The position numbers were made by a program, and so were the translations under genes. The notes under the pieces were generated by a model. The model saw only the letters and a list, made by a program, of their open reading frames with translations. It was not told the origin of the DNA and ran no database searches. DNA of 64,000 bases, taken from CAZAPO01 sp044841755. GTDB lineage: Bacteria; Bacteroidota; Bacteroidia; Flavobacteriales; Flavobacteriaceae. The stretch's first letter is position 1; each line of letters begins with the position of its first letter. Below, piece after piece: positions 52,023 to 60,167 of this stretch. The stretch covers positions 310,001-374,000 of the forward strand of contig JAXOFM010000002.1 in the NCBI GenBank assembly GCA_044841755.1, given 5' to 3'.

Positions 52023-53750
52023 TTAATTATCTGTTGATTTAATGGAAATACCACTAGAGTCTATAGTTGCTTTAACTTCACTATCCTTGTATTCTATCTT
52101 ATCTTCGTCCATTTCAAAAGAAGCATCTTCATCTTTTATTTCAATAATTTTTGAGCTTTCGTCATCACCACAATCAAGACAGATTACGTCATCTTCGATT
52201 ACTCTTAAATAATGCTCTTCATCTCCATGATCAATGATGTCTCTATATCTACTTGTGTTTGAGTGGAACGTATATGTATTATCATCTACTTTAACAACAC
52301 TTCCTTCTGGTAAATAGACTGTAACTTCGACTTCTTGATCTCTAAATTTATTAGCAGCATCTGTTAAGAAATAACCATCTAGCAAAAGTTCGTTATTTGC
52401 AAAAGCATAGTTGTAATTAATGTCTGAAGCTCTTGTTTTAGCATTTTGGTATGTATTACCACGTGCATTCTTCTCAACACTTACAGATGCTAATGAATCT
52501 TTAGTTGATCTGAAAATAAGTCTAACATTTGATGAGTAAAGCATTTTATTATCACTTTCGTCATAAATAATATCAAAATCATAATCTCTGTGAATATAGC
52601 TTGAAGCCATATCATGTCCTTGCATTTTCACAAACAAGGTATCACTTGTTGTGATTGCAATTTCTTGTTTATTAGTAACACTGGCATCACGTGCGTATTC
52701 TGTAACTTCTTTTGCAGCGAAAACAGATAAAGTGATTATTGATGCTAACCAAAGACCAAATAGGCTAAAGTTTGCATACTTGTTAGGTGCTTTAATGTTT
52801 TCTACTAAGATCTTCAATCCTAATATGAAAATGTAGAAGAAAGGAATACCTACAGCAAACAACACAAGTAATGATACTAACCATATTGGTAAATTGGTAG
52901 AGTTTACTACATCTGCAAAGTCAATTCCAGGGAAGTGGAATATATCTGCTACACCAATTGATAATAATCCTACTACTAATCCTATTAGTGTAGAAGCTCC
53001 CACTATCATTAAGATGATTCCAATAAATTTGGCAATGATCTTAAAGAAGAAAAGAATAACATTTCCAAGGGCATCGAAGAAAGAGCGCGACGAAGACTTT
53101 ATTTTGTCTCCTGTTTTATTATACTCACCACTCTTTATTTTGTCTGTAACTTCATCCAGACTTTCTTTAACATTACTAAACCCTTCTTTTACTTTTTCTT
53201 CTATATTAGTAATGTTAACAGGCTTTCCCGACATTGCCAGTTTTTCTGCTGTGGTTTCAGCAGCAGGCATAAGTATCCATAATAATATATAGATAAGAAC
53301 TCCTGTTCCAGCTCCAAAGAATAATAATACCCAGATTAAACGAATCCAAAGAGGATCGATACCAAAATAGTGGCTTAATCCAGCAGAAACACCTCCTATA
53401 TATGCATTCTCAGTATCTCTGTATAGTTTTCGGCCTGCTCCAGCAGAAGAATAAGTTCTCTTAGGTTCATCTTCAAAGATCTCGTCATCAACCATATAGT
53501 CTTCTGGCTGTCCCATGATGGTAATAACTTCTTCAACTTCTTTTATAGAAACTACTTGCTTTTCATTTTGCACTCGCTCACTAAATAATTCTGCGATTCG
53601 AGCTTCTATATCGGCAATAATTTCATTGCGTCCTTGGGAATCTGTAAACGAACGTCTAATAGCCTCAAGATAACGCTGTAACTTTAAGTATGCATCTTCA
53701 TCTATGTGAAAAAATACACCTGCTAAATTTATATTGACTGTTTTGTTCAT
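52023..53750 (-). CDS. PspC-domain envelope-stress protein
   Basis: A 575-residue membrane protein. The frame is open to 53894 inside the PadR gene, but the ATG at 53750 (MNKTVNINLAGVFFHIDED) overlaps the PadR stop as ATGA and matches the family opening. Residues 1-90 form a helical domain (IIADIEARIAELFSERV); then a PspC module at about 105-165 with NAYIGGVSAGLSHYFGIDP and a membrane helix; then three or four more helices (about 220-370); and a C-terminal extracytoplasmic beta domain with acidic repeats to the end. PspC proteins respond to envelope damage. PadR is co-transcribed upstream and probably controls it. Confidence 0.9.
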   Translation of the reverse strand: MNKTVNINLAGVFFHIDEDAYLKLQRYLEAIRRSFTDSQGRNEIIADIEARIAELFSERVQNEKQVVSIKEVEEVITIMGQPEDYMVDDEIFEDEPKRTYSSAGAGRKLYRDTENAYIGGVSAGLSHYFGIDPLWIRLIWVLLFFGAGTGVLIYILLWILMPAAETTAEKLAMSGKPVNITNIEEKVKEGFSNVKESLDEVTDKIKSGEYNKTGDKIKSSSRSFFDALGNVILFFFKIIAKFIGIILMIVGASTLIGLVVGLLSIGVADIFHFPGIDFADVVNSTNLPIWLVSLLVLFAVGIPFFYIFILGLKILVENIKAPNKYANFSLFGLWLASIITLSVFAAKEVTEYARDASVTNKQEIAITTSDTLFVKMQGHDMASSYIHRDYDFDIIYDESDNKMLYSSNVRLIFRSTKDSLASVSVEKNARGNTYQNAKTRASDINYNYAFANNELLLDGYFLTDAANKFRDQEVEVTVYLPEGSVVKVDDNTYTFHSNTSRYRDIIDHGDEEHYLRVIEDDVICLDCGDDESSKIIEIKDEDASFEMDEDKIEYKDSEVKATIDSSGISIKSTDN

Positions 53751-54088
53751 TTTGATGTTGTTTTTTGACTTGTTACTAGGTTTACGGCGTTTTGTAATTC
53801 CCTCCAAGTAGTATTTAATTCGTTTAAAAATAATTTTCCTGTTTCTGTTAAGCCGTAATACTTTCTTGGAGGTCCTGAGGTTGATTCTTCCCAACGATAG
53901 TTGAGTAAACCTGCATTTTTCAGACGCGTTAAAAGCGGATAAATTGTTCCTTCAACTACCAGCATCTTTGCATCCTTCAAGGTTCCTAGAATCTCTGCAA
54001 CGTAAGCATCATCATCTTTTAAGATTGATAATATGCAGTATTCCAAGACTCCTTTCCGCATTTGTGCTTTTGTGTTCTCTATTTTCAT
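53747..54088 (-). CDS. PadR-family transcriptional regulator
   Basis: A 113-residue winged-helix repressor. Typical PadR features: LEYCILSILKDDDAYVAEIL, VVEGTIYPLLTRLKNAGLL, and TSGPPRKYYGLTETGKLFL. No C-terminal ligand domain, so it is the short PadR-s2 type that senses small molecules or membrane stress. The TGA overlaps the ATG of the PspC gene by four bases (ATGA), a translationally coupled regulator-target pair. Confidence 0.93.
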   Translation of the reverse strand: MKIENTKAQMRKGVLEYCILSILKDDDAYVAEILGTLKDAKMLVVEGTIYPLLTRLKNAGLLNYRWEESTSGPPRKYYGLTETGKLFLNELNTTWRELQNAVNLVTSQKTTSK

Positions 54089-54179
54089 GTGCTCGTTGTT
54101 GTTTTAATTCTCCAGAACACAAGCCCATTTTCAGGCTTATATTCTTTTGAATTTGAGTTCTTAAAACTGTTCATTTTTC

Positions 54180-54233
54180 GATTGATTGATTTGATTGATT
54201 AGTTTTTTTGATTGATGAATTTCTGATTGATTA
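54180..54233. repeat. GATTGATT-rich repeat in the PadR leader
   Basis: GATTGATT occurs four or more times in 54 bases with T runs between (e.g. TTTTTTTGATTGATGAAT). The same core TTTTTGATTGAT recurs at 51163-51175, 51936-51947 and 54692-54703, all in gaps of this gene cluster. The rest of the 54089-54230 gap holds nothing else I recognise. Confidence 0.6.
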
Positions 54234-54689
54234 TTTCAAGAAATTTATGGTTATAGGGTACTTATAAGGTTCTCCTTGGTTAGCCTTACTTGTAGCCAAA
54301 ATGATGAATATAATTTCAAAAACAAGTGCTGCAAATGCTACTAGTACTATAATGAATGCAAAAATTGCAATTTGAACACCATGTACATCTGAGACCTCAA
54401 AATCGAAATCATAATGAAAACCATTCCAGATATCTGGAAATATTACATGCTCTAACACACCAAATATTATTAACGGAATTGATATTGCACCAATAATTAC
54501 CGTATATAAAAATAAGCTTAACTGAAAGTTGATTGCTTGTTTACCATGCTTGTCTATAAAGTCTGATTTTTCTTTATTTAAAGTCCACAATATTAGAGGA
54601 ACTATAAAGTTTCCAAAAGGAAAAATAAACTTCGATAAGGTTGATAAATGTATCAGTGAAGCAATATTTTTTTGATTTGTTGTTAACAT
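54231..54689 (-). CDS. DUF4870 small membrane protein
   Basis: A 152-residue protein with four hydrophobic helices. DUF4870 hallmarks are IASLIHLSTLSKFIFPFGNFIVPLILW near 10-36 and DKHGKQAINFQLSLFLYTVI near 46-65, then a late long helix AIFAFIIVLVAFAALVFEIIF. Function unknown; family members often accompany PadR and PspC genes, as here. It has its own well-formed promoter, followed 141 bases later by the PadR gene. Confidence 0.88.
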   Translation of the reverse strand: MLTTNQKNIASLIHLSTLSKFIFPFGNFIVPLILWTLNKEKSDFIDKHGKQAINFQLSLFLYTVIIGAISIPLIIFGVLEHVIFPDIWNGFHYDFDFEVSDVHGVQIAIFAFIIVLVAFAALVFEIIFIILATSKANQGEPYKYPITINFLK

Positions 54690-54719
54690 GATTTTTGATT
54701 GATATAGTAATTTCTATTG

Positions 54720-54751
54720 CAAATATATATCTAAAAGAAGGTATTATGCAA
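54720..54751 (-). promoter_or_regulatory. Promoter of the DUF4870 gene (-33 and -7)
   Basis: On the minus strand TTG at 54751-54749, a 21-base spacer, and TATATTTG at 54727-54720. The ATG is 30 bases downstream of the -7 box. Confidence 0.6.
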
Positions 54752-54833
54752 AACATAGTAGTATAAATTAACATAATTTTAACATTTACTAATCCTACTT
54801 ATTTTGAGTAACTTCGTGGAAATTCACAGTTAA

Positions 54834-55289
54834 ATGAAGATTAATCCTAGGAAACTCAACGCTTTTTTGTTTTTTAAATTACCTGCTGCTTATATCACAG
54901 GTGTACGTGTAAAGTCTATTGATCGTAATAGATGTACTGTATCTGTAAAGCATAGATGGATCAATCAAAACCCTTTTAAATCTATGTTTTGGGCAGTTCA
55001 AGGGATGGCAGCAGAACTTACTACAGGTGTTCTTTTAATTGAAAAGATACAAGAGAGTAAAAAGAATATTGCTATGTTATTGGTAGAAAACAATGCTCAA
55101 TATTTTAAAAAGGCTACAGGCAGAATTTATTTTGAATGTACTCAAGGTGAAATTGTAGATGAAGCCATAGCTAGAGCAATTGATACTGGAGAAGGACAAA
55201 CCCTAACACTTACATCTGTTGGAACCAATAGTGAAGGAGTAGAGGTTTCTAAACTTAATTTTACTTGGTCAATAAAGCTTAGAAGTTAA
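54834..55289 (+). CDS. DUF4442 hotdog-fold thioesterase-like protein
   Basis: A 151-residue soluble protein: KLPAAYITGVRVKSIDRNRC, VKHRWINQNPFKSMFWAVQG and MAAELTTGVLLIEKI fit the DUF4442 group of hotdog-fold proteins related to acyl-CoA thioesterases. No catalytic residue can be fixed. It is divergent from DUF4870 and precedes the AIM24-like gene by 61 bases; that gap has no clear -7 box, so the two may share a transcript. Confidence 0.82.
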   Translation: MKINPRKLNAFLFFKLPAAYITGVRVKSIDRNRCTVSVKHRWINQNPFKSMFWAVQGMAAELTTGVLLIEKIQESKKNIAMLLVENNAQYFKKATGRIYFECTQGEIVDEAIARAIDTGEGQTLTLTSVGTNSEGVEVSKLNFTWSIKLRS

Positions 55290-55350
55290 TTGTAACAAAA
55301 TTGCATTTGCGTCAACAAATAAACAAATCAAATAATTAAACAATTATATA

Positions 55351-56151
55351 ATGACATCACACGAAATTGATTATAGAATATACGGTGAAGAGATGCAATT
55401 TGTAGAAATTGAACTCGATCCACAAGAAGGAGTAATTGCCGAAGCAGGAAGCTTTATGATGATGGATGAAGGTATTACTATGGAAACCATTTTTGGAGAT
55501 GGTTCACAAAAAGACCAAGGTTTTTTAGGGAAAATTTTAGGAGCTGGAAAGCGTATTTTAACGGGCGAGAGTTTATTCATGACTGCTTTTTATAATGATA
55601 TTTCTGGTAAACGAAATGTTTCTTTTGCTTCTCCATATCCTGGAAAGATTGTTCCAATGGATCTTACTGAGTTTGGAGGAAAATTTATTTGTCAGAAGGA
55701 TGCATTTTTATGTGCTGCTAAAGGTGTAAGTGTTGGTATAGAGTTTAGTAAACGACTTGGAAGAGGGTTATTTGGTGGAGAAGGATTTATCATGCAAAAA
55801 CTGGAAGGTGACGGAATGGCATTTGTACATGCTGGAGGTACTATGGCTAAAAGAGAATTGCAAGCAGGTGAAGTTTTAAAGGTAGATACGGGATGTATTG
55901 TTGGTTTCACGCAAAATGTGGATTACGATATTGAATTTGTTGGAGGTATCAAGAATACCATATTTGGAGGAGAAGGATTATTCTTTGCGAGACTTCAAGG
56001 TCCAGGAACTGTTTATGTACAATCATTACCATTTAGTCGTTTAGCTGGTCGTGTATTGGCAAGCGCACCAAGAGCGGGTGGGAGAGACAAAGGTGAAGGA
56101 AGTATCTTAGGTGGTCTTGGAGATATCCTAGACGGTGATAATAGGTTTTAG
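55351..56151 (+). CDS. TIGR00266 / AIM24-like protein
   Basis: A 266-residue beta-rich protein of the TIGR00266 family, related to mitochondrial AIM24. Visible: VEIELDPQEGVIAEAGSFMM, FMTAFYNDISGKRNVSFASP, AKGVSVGIEFSKRLGRGLFG, and FGGEGLFFARLQGPGTVYVQSL, which are repeated beta-prism-like turns, then a Gly/Arg-rich linker. No signal peptide. Molecular function unknown; it is highly conserved across bacteria. Confidence 0.9.
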   Translation: MTSHEIDYRIYGEEMQFVEIELDPQEGVIAEAGSFMMMDEGITMETIFGDGSQKDQGFLGKILGAGKRILTGESLFMTAFYNDISGKRNVSFASPYPGKIVPMDLTEFGGKFICQKDAFLCAAKGVSVGIEFSKRLGRGLFGGEGFIMQKLEGDGMAFVHAGGTMAKRELQAGEVLKVDTGCIVGFTQNVDYDIEFVGGIKNTIFGGEGLFFARLQGPGTVYVQSLPFSRLAGRVLASAPRAGGRDKGEGSILGGLGDILDGDNRF

Positions 56152-56325
56152 TTTAAATAGTTGATAGTCAGAGATGTTTGCTATGCATGCATGTTAAACT
56201 TTGCGTTAAAATTTTCATTCTACTCAATTTTTTTATAATTTTAATGTTAACTAATTAAAACTATATTGCCTATAGAAACACTTTTACATTTATTAATTAT
56301 TACTTAATACCTTAATTTTTAATTT

Positions 56326-56523
56326 ATGGCTAGAGCAATGTTCGAGTACACCAAAACAGTACTTAGAAAAGTGAGTTTTGATGTAACTTTGTTCTGCAAG
56401 GAGCTTGAAAAAGCGCTTCAAAGGTTATTACCTTACGAAATTGAAGAGTTAAAAGTTTTTGTTCAATCTCTAATAAAGCAGAACCCTGAATTAGACAAAT
56501 GTTTAATCTATTTAAAAGCATAA
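56326..56523 (+). CDS. Conserved-looking small helical protein
   Basis: A 65-residue protein with FEYTKTVLRKVSFDVTLFCK, ELEKALQRLLPYEIEELKVF and NPELDKCLIYLKA: three predicted helices, no signal or membrane segment. I recognise it only as a recurrent small hypothetical protein of Flavobacteriia. Translation may begin at the second Met (residue 5). It has a strong terminator 2 bases after its stop, which argues that it is a real, separately expressed gene. The 174-base gap before it is AT-rich without an obvious promoter. Confidence 0.68.
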   Translation: MARAMFEYTKTVLRKVSFDVTLFCKELEKALQRLLPYEIEELKVFVQSLIKQNPELDKCLIYLKA

Positions 56524-56552
56524 AAAAAGCGACCATTTGGTCGCTTTTTTAT
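56522..56552. terminator. Bidirectional terminator between 65-aa gene and oxyR
   Basis: AAAAAAGCGACCA/TGGTCGCTTTTTT with a 2-base loop, symmetric A and T runs. It overlaps the last codons of oxyR. Confidence 0.93.
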
Positions 56553-57487
56553 TTTGGTAGCGGACTTATTATCTGTACATCTTGAAATGCAATCGCACCA
56601 CGAATAATACCAGATATTACATTTTGAATAGCTTCAATAATTTGAATTTTTAGTTCACTTTTGTGATATATTAAGCTAACCTCTCTTGCTGGAGGAGGAT
56701 TTTCAAAATGCCTCATATTATTCTTTGATTTCCCTTGTAGATCTAAGGTGTGTAAGTAAGGCAGCATGGTCATTCCAAGTCCCTCATTAGAAAGCTTTAT
56801 TAGTGTTTCAATGCTTCCGCTTTCCAATTGAAATTTGTCTTCCTGATGTTGTTTAAAGGTTTTACAAAGGTTTATTACCCCATCCCTAAAACAGTGGCCA
56901 TCTTCCAATAGCAATATATCTTCTATCTCTAACTCTGAAGCTACCACCTTTTCAACAGCATGCATTTTGTGATGCTCAGGAATATAGGCTACAAAAGGTT
57001 CAAAATATAGAACACGTTCTTTGATATTATCATGCTGTAAAGGAGTAGCTGCAATAGCAGCGTCCAAGTTTCCGTCATTAATACGTTGAATGATTTCTTC
57101 GGTAGTTAATTCTTCAATTTTAAGTTTAACTTTTGGATATCGTTTAATGAATGTTTTTAGAAACATTGGAAGCAACGTTGGCATTATAGTAGGTATAATA
57201 CCTAATCTAAATTCACCACCAATAAATCCCTTTTGTTGATCTACAATATCTTGTATTCTATCTGCCTCATTCACAATGTTTTTTGCTTGACTAACTATTT
57301 TTCTCCCAACTTCAGTTAATTCAATAGGTTTTTTACTTCTGTCAAAAATTTGAATATCAAGTTGATCTTCCAGCTTTTGTATTTGCATACTAAGTGTTGG
57401 TTGCGTAACAAAACATTTTTCAGCAGCTTTTGTGAAGTTTTGATGTTCAGCAACAGCTAGGACATAATATAATTGTGTGATTGTCAT
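56549..57487 (-). CDS. oxyR: Hydrogen-peroxide-sensing LysR regulator OxyR
   Basis: A 312-residue LysR-type regulator: N-terminal HTH (1-60, AEHQNFTKAAEKCFVTQPTL) and an effector domain. The redox pair is Cys199 and Cys208 in GHCFRDGVINLC, with the same spacing and even the same numbering as the E. coli OxyR disulfide. It is divergent from dps with 103 bases between the starts, the classic sensor-target arrangement. An OxyR that forms its C199-C208 disulfide on peroxide and activates dps is the natural reading. Confidence 0.94.
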   Translation of the reverse strand: MTITQLYYVLAVAEHQNFTKAAEKCFVTQPTLSMQIQKLEDQLDIQIFDRSKKPIELTEVGRKIVSQAKNIVNEADRIQDIVDQQKGFIGGEFRLGIIPTIMPTLLPMFLKTFIKRYPKVKLKIEELTTEEIIQRINDGNLDAAIAATPLQHDNIKERVLYFEPFVAYIPEHHKMHAVEKVVASELEIEDILLLEDGHCFRDGVINLCKTFKQHQEDKFQLESGSIETLIKLSNEGLGMTMLPYLHTLDLQGKSKNNMRHFENPPPAREVSLIYHKSELKIQIIEAIQNVISGIIRGAIAFQDVQIISPLPK

Positions 57488-57558
57488 ATTTATAATATTA
57501 GACTATAAAGATATAAAAACTATCAATAAAATTTATAAAACAAAAGAAAACGATAGAT

Positions 57559-57566
57559 TAAATTTG
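57559..57566 (+). promoter_or_regulatory. -7 promoter element of dps in the oxyR-dps gap
   Basis: TAAATTTG, 24 bases before the dps ATG and no TTG at -33, as expected of an activator-dependent promoter. CTATC at 57520-57524 and GATAG at 57552-57556 flank the gap centre as a loose dyad that could be part of an OxyR site. Confidence 0.5.
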
Positions 57567-57590
57567 TAGTAAATTAAAAATGAGATAATT

Positions 57591-58073
57591 ATGATGACAC
57601 TAAATAGCATAGGATTAGAGACAAAGAAAGCACAAGAACTAGCAAATGAGCTAAATAACTTATTAGCTAATTTTCAGTTGTATTATCAAAATTTAAGAGG
57701 AATTCACTGGAACATTAAAGGAAGAAATTTCTTTGATCTACATGCGAAATTCGAGGAGTTATATGATGATGCAAATGTGAAGGTAGATGAGATAGCAGAA
57801 AGAATTTTAACCTTAGGTGGAACTCCATTACATACTTTTGACGATTATTTGAGTCTAGCCAAGGTTCCTATTGGTAAGAATATTTCTGAAGATGTTAAAG
57901 CAGTTAAGCTAATAGTAGATTCTTTAACAGCCTTGTTGCAAATTGAGCGAGATCTTTTAGAAACTTCAGATGAGGCTGATGATGAAGGAACAAATTCTAT
58001 GATGAGCGATTTTATTACTGAGCAAGAAAAAACGGTTTGGATGATGAAAGCATGGTTAAACGAAACTGTTTAA
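57591..58073 (+). CDS. dps: Dps ferritin-like DNA-protection protein
   Basis: A 160-residue mini-ferritin that oxidises and stores iron and shields DNA from peroxide. The inter-subunit ferroxidase motif is in LRGIHWNIKGRNFFDLHAKF and EELYDDANVKVDEIAER. Typical Dps length, four long helices, no long N-terminal DNA-binding tail. Two successive ATGs; either may be used. Divergent from oxyR and followed by a strong terminator, so it is monocistronic and peroxide-inducible by inference. Confidence 0.95.
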   Translation: MMTLNSIGLETKKAQELANELNNLLANFQLYYQNLRGIHWNIKGRNFFDLHAKFEELYDDANVKVDEIAERILTLGGTPLHTFDDYLSLAKVPIGKNISEDVKAVKLIVDSLTALLQIERDLLETSDEADDEGTNSMMSDFITEQEKTVWMMKAWLNETV

Positions 58074-58093
58074 CAAGAGTTGATTAATAGCGA

Positions 58094-58121
58094 AAAGCGA
58101 CCTGAAAAGGTCGCTTTTTTT
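58094..58121 (+). terminator. Rho-independent terminator after dps
   Basis: AAAGCGACCT/AGGTCGCTTT with a GAAA tetraloop, followed by a T7 run. Confidence 0.93.
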
Positions 58122-58179
58122 ATTTTCAATAAGTGATAATACGAAGTTTATTGTGTTACTTTGCCCAAGTTTTTAAATC

Positions 58180-58779
58180 ATGTTTTATACAATTGACATA
58201 TTAGGAACCATAGCTTTTGCAATTTCAGGAGTGTTAGTTGCAATTGACAAAAAAATGGATCTTTTTGGCATCCTCATCATTGCATTTGTTACAGCTGTTG
58301 GTGGTGGTACATTACGTGATATTCTTATTGGTCAGACTCCAGTGAGCTGGATGCTTGATATGACGTTTACTTACGTAATTATTGCTTCGGCTGTTTTTGC
58401 CTTAATATTTAGAAATAAGATTAATTATTTAAGAACTTCACTTTTTTTATTTGATACCATTGGTATTGGATTGTATACTGTTGTTGGTGTTGAAAAAGGA
58501 ATAAATGCAGAATTACATCCAATAATTTGCATAGCATTGGGAACCATGTCTGCTTGTTTTGGTGGAGTAATACGCGATATATTGTGTAATGAAATACCAG
58601 TAATTTTTAGAAAAGAGATCTACGCAACAGCATGTATATTAGGAGGAGCCTCATACTTCCTTATAAAGATGCTACCAGTTGAAGGAGATTTTGTATTTAT
58701 TATTGCTGGATTGGTAGTAATAGTTACTCGCTTATTGGCCGTTAAGTTTAAAATAGCATTGCCAAAAGTGTACGGTTAG
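58180..58779 (+). CDS. TRIC-like (UPF0126) cation channel family protein
   Basis: A 199-residue membrane protein of the YadS/UPF0126 family, now seen as prokaryotic TRIC channels. It is an internal duplication of three helices: VTAVGGGTLRDILIGQTPV in the first half is mirrored by SACFGGVIRDILCNEIPV in the second. Seven hydrophobic segments overall. Likely a homotrimeric K+/cation channel. Its TAG overlaps the TAA of the convergent PPIase gene by four bases. Confidence 0.92.
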   Translation: MFYTIDILGTIAFAISGVLVAIDKKMDLFGILIIAFVTAVGGGTLRDILIGQTPVSWMLDMTFTYVIIASAVFALIFRNKINYLRTSLFLFDTIGIGLYTVVGVEKGINAELHPIICIALGTMSACFGGVIRDILCNEIPVIFRKEIYATACILGGASYFLIKMLPVEGDFVFIIAGLVVIVTRLLAVKFKIALPKVYG

Positions 58780-59480
58780 TTAATTATTTCAACCTTTTTT
58801 ATATAGATGTTTTGCAAAGGCCAATCGGCATCATCAGTGTCAACAGCAGCAATTTTATCAACTATATCCATTCCGTTAGTTACTTTACCAAAAATGGTAT
58901 AATCTCCATCTAAAAAATGTGCACCTCCTTTTTGTGTAACAATAAAGAATTCATAAGGTGAGGCAAGTTTATGCGGATTGTCAATATCACTACTAGGCAT
59001 ACTTATAACACCTCTGTCGTGCCTATAACCACGTTTTGTATCAGTTGGCAAAAGGTATTTACCTATTTTTTTTCTTTTTCTGGCTATTCTGCGATCATCG
59101 CTTCTACCAGCTTGAGCAATAAAATTGTCAATAACCCTATAAAATTGGGTGTTATCAAAATACTTTTGTTTTGCTAGAAAAATGAAATTTGCTCTATGAA
59201 ATTTTGTCTTATCAAAAAGTAGAATGTCAATGTTTCCAAAATCAGTGTAGATTCTAACTTTATTTTCCTTGTTGACTTTTTCGTATTCTAAAAAGAAGTC
59301 CATTGCATTTTTCTCAGTAAGCAAAGGAAATTCTCGTTCAGGCTTAACTACAGAGTCAACTTTTTTAGGAGTTTCTTTTTTTACTTCCTGCTTAGGAGTT
59401 GTAGAAACATTTTTCTTTTCAGTTTTTTTATCTTCACAGTTCCAAAAAAGTAAAAAGCAAAATACCAGTAGAATTCGCAT
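58776..59480 (-). CDS. Cyclophilin-type PPIase lipoprotein
   Basis: A 234-residue lipoprotein. The frame extends to 59552, but the ATG at 59480 gives MRILLVFCFLLFWNCEDKK, a proper lipoprotein signal (Cys15), and lies downstream of a -7 box. A Lys/Thr-rich linker follows, then a cyclophilin domain from about 75: YTDFGNIDILLFDKTKFHRA, FYRVIDNFIAQAGRSDDRR, SPYEFFIVTQKGGAHFLDGD, FGKVTNGMDIVDKI. It works in the periplasm. Its start codon is 2 bases from the divergent Nudix start. Confidence 0.88.
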   Translation of the reverse strand: MRILLVFCFLLFWNCEDKKTEKKNVSTTPKQEVKKETPKKVDSVVKPEREFPLLTEKNAMDFFLEYEKVNKENKVRIYTDFGNIDILLFDKTKFHRANFIFLAKQKYFDNTQFYRVIDNFIAQAGRSDDRRIARKRKKIGKYLLPTDTKRGYRHDRGVISMPSSDIDNPHKLASPYEFFIVTQKGGAHFLDGDYTIFGKVTNGMDIVDKIAAVDTDDADWPLQNIYIKKVEIIN

Positions 59481-59482
59481 AG

Positions 59483-60121
59483 ATGAATTTTGATGATTTT
59501 TTAATATCAGTTTCAAAAATAAAAAATCTGGAACTTCCAGGGCAGACATCACAATTTAAAATGTCACCTCCTTTCAGAAAAGAGCTATTGAAGAAGTATG
59601 AAGCTAAGATTCCTTCTGCGAAAAGAGCAGGAGTGATGGCGTTGTTCTATCCTAATGAACAATTTAAAGCAATGCTGGTTTTAATACTTAGGAAGACTTA
59701 TAATGGAGTACATTCAGCGCAAATTGGGTTTCCTGGTGGAAAGGTTGAGGTTAATGAAACATTAGAAATGGCAGCAGTTAGAGAAACCTATGAAGAGATT
59801 GGAGTTCAAGCTAACAAAGTTGAAGTACTAAAGGCACTAACTGAAGTTTATATTCCACCGAGTAATTTTTATGTGCAACCGTTTATAGGATTATCTAGAA
59901 AGCAGCTTACATTTATTAAGCAAGATGAAGAGGTTGAAGAAGTTGTTGAAGTTGAGCTCAGCCATTTCTTAGATGAAGCATCTATTACCTCTCAAAATGT
60001 AGAAACATCTTATAGTGTAAAAATTGAAGTTCCTGCTTTTAAGCTTAATGGGCATGTTGTTTGGGGAGCAACTGCCATGATGCTTAGTGAGATCAAAGAC
60101 TTGTTAAAGGAAATTCTTTAG
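59483..60121 (+). CDS. Nudix hydrolase, CoA pyrophosphatase-like
   Basis: A 212-residue Nudix enzyme that probably splits CoA into 3',5'-ADP and phosphopantetheine. The Nudix box runs from Gly86 to Gly107: GKVEVNETLEMAAVRETYEE, with Arg100, Glu101, Glu104 and Glu105 in place. The CoA-type motif just before it reads LRKTYNGVHSAQIGFPGG. The opening MNFDDFLISVSKI fits relatives. Divergent from the cyclophilin gene with a 2-base gap, so its promoter must lie inside that gene. Confidence 0.9.
   Translation: MNFDDFLISVSKIKNLELPGQTSQFKMSPPFRKELLKKYEAKIPSAKRAGVMALFYPNEQFKAMLVLILRKTYNGVHSAQIGFPGGKVEVNETLEMAAVRETYEEIGVQANKVEVLKALTEVYIPPSNFYVQPFIGLSRKQLTFIKQDEEVEEVVEVELSHFLDEASITSQNVETSYSVKIEVPAFKLNGHVVWGATAMMLSEIKDLLKEIL
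59514..59521 (-). promoter_or_regulatory. -7 element of the cyclophilin gene, inside the Nudix gene
   Basis: Minus-strand TATTTTTG within the first 40 bases of the Nudix coding sequence, 33 bases before the chosen cyclophilin ATG. It supports 59480 rather than 59552 as the start. Confidence 0.45.
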
Positions 60122-60134
60122 TTGTTTATTTTAT

Positions 60135-60142
60135 TACATTTG
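60135..60142 (+). promoter_or_regulatory. -7 promoter element before the PlsC-like gene
   Basis: TACATTTG, matching TAnnTTTG, 25 bases before the ATG. The nearest TTG is only about 10 bases upstream, so no standard -33. Confidence 0.45.
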
Positions 60143-60167
60143 CTATCTCTAACTAACTAAGAACTTT

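Noticed and set aside
53751..53894. 48-residue basic extension of the PspC protein
   Set aside because: It is an out-of-frame reading of the PadR gene; the ATGA overlap start at 53750 matches the family.
59481..59552. 24-residue extension of the cyclophilin lipoprotein
   Set aside because: It overlaps the Nudix gene, includes the likely -7 box, and would bury the lipoprotein signal.
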